In this document: positions 36,916-49,800 of the stretch, in pieces
Numbering within the stretch: the stretch's first letter is position 1
Layout of the letters: the number at the start of each line of letters is the position of its first letter
Source: Ectocarpus siliculosus
Lineage: Eukaryota; Sar; Phaeophyceae; Ectocarpales; Ectocarpaceae
DNA length: 64,000 nt
Reading direction: 5' to 3'
NCBI GenBank assembly: GCA_000310025.1
Contig: FN649734.1
Coordinates: 5,665,349 to 5,729,348, forward strand
Notes under the pieces: model-generated
Databases searched by the model: none
Seen by the model: the letters and a program-made list of their open reading frames with translations, nothing else
What the model was told of the DNA's origin: nothing
Made by a program: the position numbers and the translations under genes

Positions 36916-38978
36916 TACAGTACTGGGCCCTGTTTAGTGCCGGTTGAATAGTGCCAGGTGCCCGGTTTAGTGCCGGTAAAATCTATCTCTGGACACAGGC
37001 ACTGCCCTCAATAGTGCCAAACCGGCACTATTGAGGGCATGCCCGGTTTAGTGCCGGTTCGGCGCCGCTGTCACCCCCAATAGTCCCGGTTACCCCGCGC
37101 GAACACACACACACTATCGATCGTGTACTGGGGAGTCACGATCGAGCAGACTGCGGCACAGGCAAACTTTGTGGTGCAGGTGCATTGTTACCATGCAAGG
37201 ACCGCTTGAGCCGAGCCCACTCCCTCGTCTGCACCAAGACCGGCGCCTCAACCTTCCTCCATAAATAGCAGGATGGTTCGAGTAGTCCTCAAGACACTGC
37301 GCGAGTGCCATATGCTCATCGCCGTTGAGGATTCCTCCCCTTTTACCACGGGCACTGGTAGGGGAAAGGGGCCATGCAAGATGGATTTGGTAGTACCCCC
37401 AGGATTACACGCAGGAGAGAAGGAAGAGGAACTCTGCACCATCCGCAGGTCGAAGCATCGACACGTCGTTTCGAAAGCCAGGATCCGCCCTCGAAGGTCG
37501 AGCTGCAAGTAAGGCAAATCACTGCAATTGTATGCGGAACTTTCAACCCGTCTAGATCTACGTTCCTTACTGCTGCTTTTTCGACGAATGGTGGTCTTGG
37601 CAAAGGCACCAATCGACTCATCGTTGCTATCGCCCACCACTTGGCGCACGGAGCTTTTTGCCGGGGGAATTTCGACGACGAAAGAGCCTTAGTTCGCCTG
37701 AAAACTTTTCATACTAACAGGATTCGGAGACGGTTTACCTTCGAGCTAGCTCGTTTTCTGTAGATGCGAACTCGCGATGTGTTCAAACGTCATGGGCTAC
37801 TGATCGACCAACTTCCACCAGGGCCAATCGGTTGGGATCTCTGCGACAACGTTAGTAATGAGGGTGATTCTTTTAGGAGTGACGGACACGAAGAAAAGGG
37901 AAAGGGAAGAAAGGAGGACGAAGACGACGATGGAGGAGGAAACATGGAGGAGCGGAAGAAAGAGAGCAAAGGGTTTGAGCCAGATGACCTTCCCCGAAAC
38001 AAAAAAACGTAGGGCTTGCCTAGAGATTCTTGTCAAAATGAGGATCAGAATGATGGTAGCGAAAACAAGGAGGATAATGGTGAAAGTACTCCTAAACGAA
38101 CTAGAGTACAAGGAAATAGTTGGGTAGACGCGTCCAGTTGTCTTCTGTTGCTGTTGTTTCTGTCTTTGATCCGAAGGGTAGTTTAGCCTCCCCCATGCTG
38201 CCCCCTCACGGGGTCCCAGTTCATGGCAGATAAAAGTGTTTTGTGTTTTCAACTGCACTAAGACTGACGTCTTTTCATTGGACAGCCGGTTTGCGCGGGC
38301 GATGCTAATAATAAAAGCACACACACCAGGCAGAGAAGACAGACTCCACACAGAGAAATAGGGTACACGTGCTACTGCAGACCCGAACAGCTCTTCGCAG
38401 GGGCGTACCATGCCATGTGCGGAAGGTGAACTGTGCGCTCAACCAGACTCAACGCCGCAACACCCTCATGGCCACCACTGCCAAGGAGGATGTGGCGGGC
38501 GGCTGCACGGCATTTGCGGCAGCATGTTTTGTGCAGTGATATTTTGTACGAACGAGAGCTTTACAAGCAGTTTGTGCCGTCACAGCTTACTCGAGTACAT
38601 GACGTGTCTTCTTTCGCCGTCGACTAGTCCTGGTTAGGCTGTAGCCCGAAACTACTGTATCTATTTTACAACAAACACTTGTTGGCTCCACAGGGTGGAA
38701 CCACACATGTCGCAGGAAAGAAAGTCTGCCCACGCCCACGCTGGAACTTCCTTCAACAGCAGTGCCGATCTATTTCGTACTCTGTTGACCCTGCAAACGT
38801 GGGCGCTACACCATATAAGTCGAACACAACCTCATTAGTGCCAGACCGGCACTAATGAGGGATTTGCCAGCCCTCAATAGTGCCGTTTTGGCACTATTCG
38901 CAATAGTGCCGGGTGCCCGGTTTAGTGCCGGTGAACGCTCTGTGCACGTACCGGCACTAAACAGGGCCCAGTACTGTA
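36916..38978. mobile_element. 2.06 kb TIR DNA transposon, TA-flanked
   Basis: The ends are exact inverted repeats of about 28 bp (beginning tacagtactgggccctgt, continuing ttagtgccgg). If the outer TA at each end is the target duplication, the element starts CAGT, as Tc1/mariner elements often do. The subterminal 150-200 bp at both ends are packed with AGTGCC/GGCACT palindromes (for example caatagtgccaaaccggcac). The interior has acidic ORFs with no recognised transposase, so it is either non-autonomous or of an unfamiliar type. Confidence 0.8.
37374..38012 (+). CDS. uncharacterised ORF inside the TIR element
   Basis: A frame of 129 codons from 37374 ends in TAG at 37763, and the same frame continues from ATG 37764 for 82 codons. 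The stop lies in ttttctgtag, which also looks like a splice acceptor, so the second part may be an exon. The protein has a basic patch (NRIRRRFTFELARFL), then HGLLIDQLPPGPIGWDL, then a strongly charged tail. After 38,012 another frame continues similar charged sequence (STPKRTRVQ), suggesting a frameshift. No family recognised. Confidence 0.35.
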
Positions 38979-39038
38979 ACCTATATCATGTCTACAAGTA
39001 TTGTAGCCTTGTGTATTATTAATGCTTCTTTGTTTCAT

Positions 39039-39082
39039 CTGCGTACCCCCTCGGAGATCTCGGAGCTCTGTATCCTGCCGAG
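39039..39082 (+). repeat. dispersed repeat B, 3' end only
   Basis: Only the 3' signature is present: ctcggagat units followed by tgtatcctgccgag. It matches the ends of the copies at 40.6, 46.9 and 50.7 kb. Confidence 0.7.
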
Positions 39083-40365
39083 TTCACACTTGAACTCGTC
39101 CTAATACATCCAGTGCCTCACGATGCGGGTGTGAACGCACACACTTTAGAATGTGACTTACAACATAGTCTATGTGCGAACAAGCACACGGAAGAAGCAA
39201 CTCGTCTTCTCTGCCGTGGCTGACGGCATCGGTCGACCATGGAATTTCCGCCTCCTTCGGAAATTTCCTTTCAAAAGCATTGACCAATCAGAAAACTGCG
39301 GGCGGGCACCTTTTCTCTCTCTCTTTGAAAAAAAAGAAAAACCCTGAAGAAAAGGATGAAAGGGGCCGAGCACCCTGGACAACATGTGCATTTTGTGTCA
39401 TTTGAACGACAACTTCCGTGCATCCGGAACACTCCGTATAATGATGATATTGATGTACAATTTATAATAAATTTCTTTGTCTTCGTCCATCTTTGCTGTC
39501 CTTTTCGGTTCTTCCCCCGGACGGCCTTCTCGCTTTCTCTGGGCGGTATCAAGATTTAACCAGGGGGAGTACCTCTCTCTCTCCTGGGGCCTGTCATGTT
39601 GAATTCCAGTTCATCTCTCCCCCACATAGCGTGTGTGTAGAGGCAGCGGAGGGACCCAAACTATCTTTCGTTAGTTTGAATTGGCTTCCGGATCCATCTT
39701 ATGTTGTTAGTATTTCATGGTACCCTCTACCATGTAGTACTAGGAAAAATAAATACAAACTAAACACAGAAAGACTACCCGTTCGAGATGTAAACCAAGG
39801 TAGAACGGGATGTGTTGGAGTCTTTGAGGCGAGTTAGACTAGGCATATAATATTCCTAAAATGTAACAACCCGGCAAACACTGCGCCGTGTTCCCTGTGA
39901 AGGTTACATTTTACAACACACGACACAACGGAGGGATTCTCCCCGATATTTTATGTTTATGTCGTTGACCCTTTAGAGAACTACAGAAAATGTATTAAAA
40001 TGTAGGTTGCCTAAACAGATTGTTTTGTCCTTACCACCAGCTGGCATCACTGACTTGATAAAAATCATCAGTGTATAGACTTAAAATACTCAATTATTTT
40101 CCAGTACCCAGCCGATTTTCCTCCACTCACGTCACTGAAAAGACTCCACCATATCCCGTTCGACCGTGAGTGGGTATATTAGGAAAATGAATACACACTC
40201 AGAATGACTATACCCATTCGAGATATTCACCACATCGACATGGTGTATATCTCTGCCGCGTGCGTTTTCATTTTCTGTAGGGCAAAGGTAAACTAGAGCC
40301 TGAGACCACGTGATGAATAGCGTGTCAAAGGTGTTCGATCAGTACGTACGGAGAGATGAAGGCAG

Positions 40366-40523
40366 TTCTACATATGGGTATGATAGACATGTCGCCAGCA
40401 GGCTTTGCCTCTTGCTCACGTCTGTCGCTCGATAATAGAAGGAACTAGAGTCGATCCTTTGTGCAGAAACGCTCTCGACAAGAGCCCGCGAGCGTGATAA
40501 CGCAGTACACGCGCCGACACCCC
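40366..40523 (-). repeat. dispersed repeat B, inverted copy
   Basis: On the minus strand it starts ggggtgtcggcgcgtgtact, then has ctcttgtcgagagcg, gcacaaagga, agttcctt and gacagac, ending at a catacccatatg block. It lies head to head with the next copy, so the pair could form a long imperfect hairpin. Confidence 0.75.
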
Positions 40524-40535
40524 AAACACGATACG

Positions 40536-40702
40536 ACAAAGGATTGACTCAAGTTCCTTGTATAAACGAGTGACAGACATAGGAAAACGCGAAGAAAGCC
40601 TGGAGGCGCTATGTCTCTGTCTATCATACCCATATATATCTCATCTGCGCACCCCCCTCGGAGATCTCGGAGACTTGTATCCTGCCGAGTACAAACACAA
40701 AC
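40536..40702 (+). repeat. dispersed repeat B, 5'-truncated copy
   Basis: Begins within the unit (caaaggattgactcaagttc), continues gagtgacagacata and tatcatacccatat, and ends in ctcggagat repeats and cctgccgagtac. The head present in other copies is absent. Confidence 0.75.
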
Positions 40703-41599
40703 AACGTGACACGAAATGGGTGGGTGTTTCGCTTTGTGAGGGTGAGTGCCTTTCAGTGACCTATCCAACAGTCAAGATATGTTCCCCTTTGTTTTTGGTG
40801 CAACTTGCCGAGTGACTGACTGTGGCTGTGACACACTACGGTACTACTGTACACGGAACGGACTACCACTACACGAACGCGTGTGTTTTTTTTCTCCGAG
40901 CCATTGTCATCTACACCTCCCAGCCCAAAACCAACGCTCACCTGCCCATCACGACAACTCATTCCACGCCACGACGTGTGCGCATTCCCGGTTTGTGTAG
41001 TCCATGCGGATGATTCCTACAGTCAACAAACGTCCCGCCAGGTACCGCAACCGACCTCTCTCTGTAGATGCAGTTGCCACACATTTTCCACGGGAACACT
41101 TCAGACCATCTCACAGCATTGCGCCAATTTCCCTTCTAAATAAGATGATAGAAAATGGGAGACATATATATATGATGAATGGATGGGTGTCAATCAATCA
41201 TCCTTGCTCGACCGTTCCTCAGACTAAGTAGTAGCCGTGGTGTCCACACCGTTGTCTATGAGCATAGTGCAATGTCAAACAGAGTACGTAGAATCTCTTA
41301 TGCGAGGTGATTACAGTATGTACTTCGTTCATTCTCAGGAGTCGATCGGGGCCCGTGTCTGGCACGGCTGTCAGACAAATAATTGTGACGATATTGCAGT
41401 GTGTGGACTGGATCCGACCACGTGTGCAGGGTAGCTGCTCCGTTTCAGTCCGATTCTTTCCTTTCCCTTCCTTCGCCTCTCAGTCGCTCTCTATCGCTCA
41501 CTCCCAGGCAACAATGAGCAAGAGGGAACGTATCACTACATACAATAGTTGCTGCCGACAAGCCCTAGTACCGCTACTTGAACAATGTCGGAATATCGT

Positions 41600-41730
41600 A
41601 AGGTTTCGAGTCATCGCAGGGCCCGGAGTCATCGCACCTCCGTGCGATAAAACGATATGGCTAAATGGTTCAATTCGATTTCCGCACACCGCACAGGGTC
41701 CGGAGAGCCTGTGCGGTGACTCGCAACCTA
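41600..41730. mobile_element. MITE, family B, copy 1
   Basis: A 131-bp element with imperfect TIRs (taaggtttcgagtcatcgca at the left; complement of tgcggtgactcgcaaccta at the right) and subterminal ggagtcatcgcac motifs. No coding capacity. Confidence 0.7.
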
Positions 41731-42116
41731 GGGTGGTTGGGTGCCAGCGATTCCGGGGCACCTGTCACCTCTGAAATTATGCCAGTGCTGTCTGTTGGCA
41801 GTATGGTATGCATGTCATTGTTGCACCACACGTGGAGGTATATGAAGGGAAAGCAAGAATTTGGTACAAGACTACTTCCGTTTGACCGGCGAACTTGAAA
41901 ATCGTCGATTCAACCAAAACACGAGCAAGAAAAACAGCACCCAAGGCCAAAACAGGTATTATAAAACCGCAATATGTACCATGGAACATCAGCGCTACAG
42001 TACCTATGCTTTCGCTACACAAACTTCAAACTAAACTTGAACGGTGCATACCGGAGTTATCGCACTAGGGGTGTGCGTTAGATGTATCAAAACGAAATGA
42101 ATTAATTCTATGTCTC

Positions 42117-42232
42117 CAGAGGGTCCGGAGTCATCGCACGGTTCGGAGTCATGGCACCCCTCCGCGATGAAAATCAAATGGCGGAAATGTGTAAAAAACG
42201 ACCCCACGGGTGTACGATGACTCGCAACCTTT
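42117..42232. mobile_element. MITE, family B, copy 2
   Basis: About 116 bp with the same signals as the 41.6 kb copy: ggtccggagtcatcgcac at the left and gatgactcgcaaccttta at the right. It lies 390 bp from the first copy in the same orientation. Confidence 0.68.
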
Positions 42233-43821
42233 AGCTACCGTGAATTTCGAGGCAGCAGGTATTTCTACGAGATGTTCCCGCCCAGATGGTATCTTGGCAC
42301 TTAGCGGGCGCTTTCTGCATCAGGTTGTCCTTTGGGTGGTGTACCTGTAGGCGCCGAACTATGAACGGTTGTTTTGAATATTTTCGTTCTTGCTCGTGTG
42401 ACGACGTGTTGGTCAGATCTATTCCCATATGTTGTGTGAATGAGCTGTGTACTGACAAACCTAAATAATCCAGAGTCGGGACTACGTGTGATATTTCTAA
42501 ACAATCGGGATACAAACTTTGGAATATGGGAAAATAAAACACTGAACATGTCAGGATTGGGACCCGGCTGACTCCCCTCCCTGTGCTCTTCGTCGTGATG
42601 GATAGGGACACACGGGACGTTGCCGTCCTTTCATCTCCCCGTTCATTTTGCTGTACGTCTTCGTTGCTTGGGTAGGCATATTTTTCACTTATTCTTTGTC
42701 GGTAATTTTATTGTAATGTTCGGTCTTCTTGTATGCAGTATGCATCATGGGCGGGCCTGCATGGGATTTCCATGCTTCGTACTGTATCTCATGTTCTTCC
42801 GAATGTGGTTTTCTCCCCTTTTCTTGCCTGTTATCGACGTCGTCTTCGCTTTGCAAGGTTATATTAACGGCAACCTGGCTTTCCCTTGCATTGACGACTA
42901 CAAATCTTGCTTGCGATTTTGCGCACAGCTCTGTACACTATGTACACATAATTTTTTACGGTTCACGATGACGGTTTGAGAAGGAGAGCGCTCGTTCGCA
43001 ACGCCGCGCGGGTATCTTCGATCCCACCGTTTTGTATGTTCCGCGTGTCTGTCTCAAAACCAGCATCACACAAATGTAATACACACCACATGCTCTAGAT
43101 AACTCTTTTTCCGGCACATGCGCGCAGCTGTTGTGACTTATCCACAATTCCCATCATACATGACCATCACCCTCGTCTATCCCCTCTCACGGATTTCCTG
43201 TCTCCCTTTCTCTTCGACCTCCATCATCTCATGGCCCCACCGCCAAACGGGGGCGACTGGACCGATGGTTCACTCCACCTAAGAGTCTTTCTGAAAAGCA
43301 TCTTCGGAGCATTAGATCTGTGTTCTTCGTAGTCTCCAGATGTTTACTGGTCGCATGTGCGTCACTACCACAACTGTAGGAAGACACCTAATCCTGGTTC
43401 CCACATGTGAATATTCATTAGTCTACATGTGGTGCCTTGGGATTCACTCCGCTCAGCGTTGCTGCGAAATTTGCCAAAACTGTACCAGCCTGCAAATATA
43501 AATGTTTTAGGAAACATCAGGGGCGGCGGATCCCCTTGCAATGTTTTCCCAGCCGCCCACCAATGACTGTTTTTTTTTCGCCGGGTTTGGCAGCTGAGTA
43601 CTTTCTCTCCGAGATTTTGCGGAATACTCTTAGATTTCTTGTCCGTTTGTATTTGTAGGCGGACATCCATCTCCACGGTGAAAACATCGATATATATCGA
43701 ATTGGTCCCCGTATCGAAGGCAGCGAGGTTATGCACTCCCCTGGCCTTCGGCATAAGCTGACACTCCTGCACCCAACGTTCGTTACCCACGTGTCTTCTT
43801 TCAGCTTGTGGGGGTGCCATC

Positions 43822-46800
43822 ATGTTTGTTCAAGCCGGCACGTGTCTACTCCTGGCCCTTGCCTTGCTAGACGCCTCCGTTGTCGGCGGGGTTGACCTGT
43901 CGTTGGTGCCCCGCGCCAGCACAGAGGATGGGTTGTGTCTGCCGTGCGAAGAGCTGTTTTCAAGGCTCCAAGGCGCACCCAATGGCAAGCTCCTGCAAAA
44001 TTCCCAACTTCAACTCCGGGGGTAGGTTTGTGTCTGGTGTGTTGCGTGCTTGTTTATTTTCAACCTGCTCGTTTTTTCCGCACGCTTTCTGCTTGAGGAT
44101 TAAGATTTGTAAGTTATCCGATTTTCGAAGTCATCGGATATTCAGTCAGCCCAGAGTCAGTATGGAGCAGTCTACAACTGTTCGAAATATCGTGAACACA
44201 AAAAGGAACAGCTGGTCAGTCAGGTAAATCATCTGCTGCATTCAACCGTTTGTGCACTTTCGCCGTCTCCGGAAAAAATGGCGTTTGATTCCTAATATGC
44301 CCACGCTTGCTTCTTCATAGGACATTCGGCGGTGGGCGAAAACCTCTTGCAATTTCAATGAAGATTTCCGCGGAGGTGGGCACGGAATGAAAAAATGTGT
44401 TGATTCCCCCCGATCTTACCCTTGTGCTCTTTCCTTCTGGCGCAGCGTCTCATTCTGCCTTTGCTTCCTCTCTTGCCTCCCTGTCTGTCTGCGCGCTTCC
44501 TTGTCTCTCACGCCGTGCCAGCGAGCCAAAGAGTGGTACTTCTTTTATGTTTGAATGGGCGAAGGTTGTCCTAAAGCATGCCTGCGACCATTTGCAAGAC
44601 ATGTACGGCCCAGAGTCGTGCCGAATAGAAGAGATCGGCGAGAAAGAGACGCAAGTGAACATGGTTTTTGAGCCGAGCCTGGCGACTGATGCTTCCTGCA
44701 CATGTGATGCAATAGAAAGGTGAACCGACTTGCGTATCAAGTATCAAGATGCGTTTCGATATTTTGTCGATTTTCCACATACGTACTGCTGTCATATTTG
44801 GAGTATACCCGCCGATTCCAACACACGTCAGGGCGCTTACGGCGTACAGCTAAAAACAAATACGTACCATGGGGCTGTGGGGGTCTTTTGCGTTGTCGTT
44901 TCACCAAACAAAGTGCCGCTTTCAGCAGTTCCCAACAAACCAAACGTCGTTTAATCCAACGGAGACGAATTTTTCTCGACTTCGAACTTTTCGAGCGTTC
45001 AGTGCAACTTTTTTCGATAGATAACAGCCCACCACACCATCCCTTGTGACATGTAGCTTTCCACAAAAAACACAATACTCGTGTCTGACGGCTGAAGCCG
45101 CTGCGGGGCGAGATACTGTAGACCCCTGCCGCCGGAATATTTGCAGACTTCAAATTACTCACAAGCCCTGAGATTAGTCGCCGATGCACTCCAAAATCAA
45201 GACGGTTTTTTGGGTGCAACATTGCGCGGTCGCCAATGGATTCTTTTTTGCCGGCCGTCGCCGACTGGAGCGCGCGTCGAGACTCCAAAGGCGGGTAGAG
45301 TTACAGCACCGTGAATGATCGCAACCATGACTTTTTCAGTCATTGAGCGAAATGTTGTGTGTTTGCATCGACCGCGCCAACCGGTTGACCAATGATAATA
45401 CGTCAGTCTCAGTGCGCGCGAAAACGAAACTCTCCTAAATGCCATGAACTGGGACCCCGCGAGGGGGCGGCATGGGGGAGCTGAACTACTGTAAAGACTG
45501 ACATTGCATGATGCTGCTGATGTTTTCAATGCTCGCGGCTCGCGCAAGTTCTGCTCTGCTGCAACCTTGAACACAGAATCGTCAACGAAAAAACATTTCA
45601 ACTTTAAGACAACGACCAAGCATGGCGTGCCACATTCAATCCTACCATATGCATGCCTTGACCACAATCGATCCTAAAATCCTACCTGCCTCGCTATCCT
45701 GTACGAACCTGGAAGTTGCTTTCAGACGAAATTGAATCGGTTTCTTTTGCACGAATATATTGCACTTAGGTCGCTTTGCTTGCGCTAGAGAATCTGCCTT
45801 TTGAGTCGTACAACATTTTTTTCAGAAAGTTGGAAAGACAACGAGGTCAACGTCCTCATTCCTTGTAGAGATTGAGTTATTTGTCCATCGACGAAATGTT
45901 CCGCAAATGTGGTTGCATGGAAGTATGGCGTTCGAATCTTCCATCATGTCGCAACTTTCACTTTTCCAGCTTCGTGCCCTTGGTATGCTGTGCACAATCT
46001 TGACGCACCACCCTTCCTTCAGTCAGTCCCTTAGGGCGACGGGTCCTGTGGCGCCCGAGCCCGGAGTGTGGCGTCCGAGCCCGGAGACCCTGTATATATA
46101 ACATGTGCGGGAGTCTCCATCACACAGCATCGTAGATACAAACTACCGGGTAGTGAGTCGAGCCTGTGGCGCATTACTTCGCACTATCTAGCACTTGTAT
46201 TCACGTAGAGATGCTGATGATGCGCCGACGGAATTAATACCACACATATGTATCGGGCAGATGCCCACGAAAACTGTAAACGAGGACAAACAATCGCGGA
46301 TGAAATTGAGGCTGACCCTGGTTGGCCCTGTCGGGGTTGATAATTGATAGCCTTACGTTTCGCCCCATTTGCTTGACCATTGCTCATTTATGTTACGCAG
46401 GGTGGAGGTTTCTGCTTCATGCGTCGGTAAGCACGCCTTTCCTGTCAGCGATTCTTGCCCCTGGGGCCACAGCTTAGGGCTTGCTGCTGAAGACGACGGC
46501 TGCTGGAGCATTCATGGCCACCCGGTGGAAAATGGATCAGATTTGTGGACGTGCTTGCAAGAAACACCGTGCGAGATTACAGGTAAATCCCTACAACCTA
46601 TAGGTCTACTGCCGTCCATCCAGTTGCAGTTTCCAACACTTGTTTCCGTCGATCAACAATCAGTTTGGACAGTGTTCAGGGTTAAGGATTTGACTTGTGT
46701 TTAGGGTGTCCGCGCGTGTACTGCGTTATGACCCTCTCGGGCTCTTGTCGAGAGCGTTGTGCACAAAGGAGTGACTCACTCAAGGTCCTTGTAAAATATA

Positions 46801-49800
46801 TATAGAGAGTGACAGACATGATCAAGAATAGCCTTCTGCCCCAGGTCTGTCATACCCATATGCATCACATTTGCATTCCCTTCTCGGAGATCTCGGAGAT
46901 CTCGGAGATCTGTATCCTGCTGAGTACACACACAAACAGCCCCCCGAGATACGATCTACGAGGCCCTCCGTTCATATCACCAGGCACAATGGCAACAAAT
47001 CTAAGAAATATTCATCATTTTTAAAATCCTCTCAATTCCCAGATTCATCGAATTTATATCTAAATTTGAGGTTACCAATAATCTACCATGGAACTCGACT
47101 GAGTCTTAACAATCACCCCCCTCGAGAAAATGTAATCACCGAATTCTCAAGCAGCCCGAAACAGAGAAAGGTCCTAAAAAAAATACTCAGCAACGATCAA
47201 CATTGCATCAGAGCCACGTCATCAAGACTCTTGACGAACAACTCTGGTAAAAAGCATCAGCTAAATACTTCGAACGAAATCCTCGCACAAAATCATGTTT
47301 CAAGTCATTGACCAACTTCGAATATGTCTCGGAAGCACATCGACCTCAACCATGCCTTACCAAAATATGTCACACCCTGCCTCCAATACATCGTTCCGAA
47401 CAACCACCAATCAATACCAAATACTCCGGAGTACGGCAAAAATAGACAAAGAAAAGTGAAAACCCCAGCGCGAATAAAAACGCCAGAGGAAAGTTCACCA
47501 ATTATAATGCCGTTTCTCAAACATCGAGATATGGAGTTCCCAACAGCCGCCCACTGCCGCATTATCCCCCCCAGAAACTAATCTTAACACCCCTGCTGCA
47601 TTAGACTATCTCCCAAACAAAAACTCTTGACGGCCCCCCTGCTGCAATATCTCCCCAATAACTAAGATAAAATCTTTCCATCGAGTACTTTTTCTTCATA
47701 ACAAGAAACAGCGTGCAAAATGTTTGTCGATTGACACCCCGCCTTCAGCATATCTCCGACCATGGAATTCAATCCGTCCTACACAGCAGAAACTGCAAGA
47801 AACAACTCAACTCTCGAATCCTAACAACGAGAAATCTAACAACTGTCATGAAGCTACCTCCGAACTCCGCAGGTAAAACACGGAATCGCGAACAAACAAG
47901 AGTTGTGGATTTTCCTCGTTTTCCGCAGGAGTAACGCGGAAAACGAACAAACAAACCCGGACGTCCGCTAGAACTCTGCTTGTACTGCGGCGAAGAAAAT
48001 CGCACTTCAGGATCACATTCATCCCCCCCCATTTTCGACAGCAGTGCTAGCACACATCAACTGCACCGTTCGGCCCGGTGAATTCTAGACTCTGCCCAAC
48101 CACATCATCAACAAGTGAAAAGCACAATGTATACCACAGACCATAAATACCGCGTTCGTTCGTGCGCATCGCAACACAACAGTCTACGTCGATGAAGTTC
48201 TCAAACTCATGGTTTTCAACAAGCAAAATAGGCCCGAACCAAGAAAGTACACAGGCAAATCACATAATACTTTTCACAACTCGTAAACGTGCCTGAATCG
48301 CGTGTAGACCCGTCGTGCAACCACCGGTCATCCCGCACGGTAGCTCCCGAGCACGAAGCCTGTCAATTCATGCGGCACACTTCGTGCCACGATCGAATGT
48401 ACATCCCTGGCATTACCTCCCATCGTCCCGCACCATGCACATACCACTGACACGGTCGGATGGGCGCAGGGATGCCCCGCACCAGCAGACAGCACCACGA
48501 TGCTGCCGTCGCCGCCGCCGCCGCTGCTTTTGACCCCTTCGTCGCCATTCATTGTCCAACCAACAGCTACAAATCCTCATCGCACGCGTCCTCCGTCTCT
48601 TGAGCTGCTGGTACCGGTGTAGCTGCTGATGTGGGCACTGCGACGCCTCCCTTAGTCGATAAAGCGGGGGCTACCGGGCCGCCGGTCGACGACGCCTCCA
48701 GTGCCATCATTCCCGTTGTTGACGACGCCCCGGCGGTTCCCTCATCAACGAGTCCAGCAAAAGTCTGCTGCCGGGGGTCGCCGCTCTCGCCGCCGGTGCT
48801 TGCGCCGATGCTGCTGCTCCCGCCGCGAGTGCCTGCTCCCCGGCCGCCTCCCCCACCGCCGCCGCGGGGAAGACTCTGCTGCCGGAGGTCGCCGAATTCG
48901 CCACCGGTGCTGCTGCCGATGCCGCCGATCCAGCGGCGAGCGCCTGCGCCCCGACCCTCCCCCCCGCCGTCGCAGCAGGGAAACCACCACCACCGGTCAC
49001 CACCGGTCGCCGCTCCCGCCGCAGTTGCTGTGCTCCATGCCACCGCTCCAGCTGCAAATATGGGGAGCAGCGCCTCCGGTTGATGCACTTGCATCCTCCA
49101 GCGTCATCGCTTCCGTTGCTGGTACGGCATAAGGTCGTTGTAAGTCACGTTGAGACCCTCTCCATCACCGACATGCACGTGCTGTTGCATGCGGCCGATT
49201 GTACAACACATGCGGCGCCGATGGCCGCAGGCAGTGCAGTTGCCTTCAAAGCGTCGCGGCGCATTGCAGTCGCCAAGCGAGTGTCCATGCCTCCCGCACC
49301 TCACGCACTGATGAACGGCACCCATCGGAGCGCCTGGCGGCGGAGCTGACTCCTCCTGCGGGAAAACGGAGCTGTCATAGAGCCCCCCACATCCCCACGT
49401 CGGGAAGGTAGGAGGTGGGTGGTATGTAGGTGGTGGTTGTGGATGAACCCTGCCGCTGCTGCCGGTGCTGCCGCCACCGCCGTTGTTGCCCCCTCTGACG
49501 GTCGCCGCCATGGCCGTATCCAATACCGCCGTCTGTCACTGCTGCCGCCGATGGCGCCTGCGCTTTGCCCAATTCCTCTATCACGACGATGTTTGCGCAT
49601 GCCGTGCGAACAACGGTTTCCACGTTCGCTCGGGAAATGGTGGGGTCGGCCAGGATGGAAGTGCGTTCGATATAGATTCGTGCTCAAGCTGGCGGACAAC
49701 GATGTGCACGATTTCTCGCTCAGACTTAACATTGCCAACAGTCTCATGATGTTGACGAATCCGTCTACTCTGGCGAAGAAGCTTCGGGTCCTCACCGGGA

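Larger units (their letters stand above)
38979..43821. other. intergenic, repeats only
   Basis: No supportable gene. It contains copies of dispersed repeat B (39.04, 40.37-40.70 kb), diverged direct repeats near 39,745-39,800 and 40,175-40,235 (blocks like aggaaaataaatac and cccattcgagat), and two family-B MITEs (41.60 and 42.12 kb). A 152-codon minus-strand ORF ending opposite the sulfotransferase start was considered and not accepted. Confidence 0.5.

Noticed and set aside
43365-43823. 152-codon minus-strand ORF facing the sulfotransferase start
   Set aside because: No recognised domain, overlaps the sulfotransferase start codon, and no splice partner seen; could be 5' UTR.
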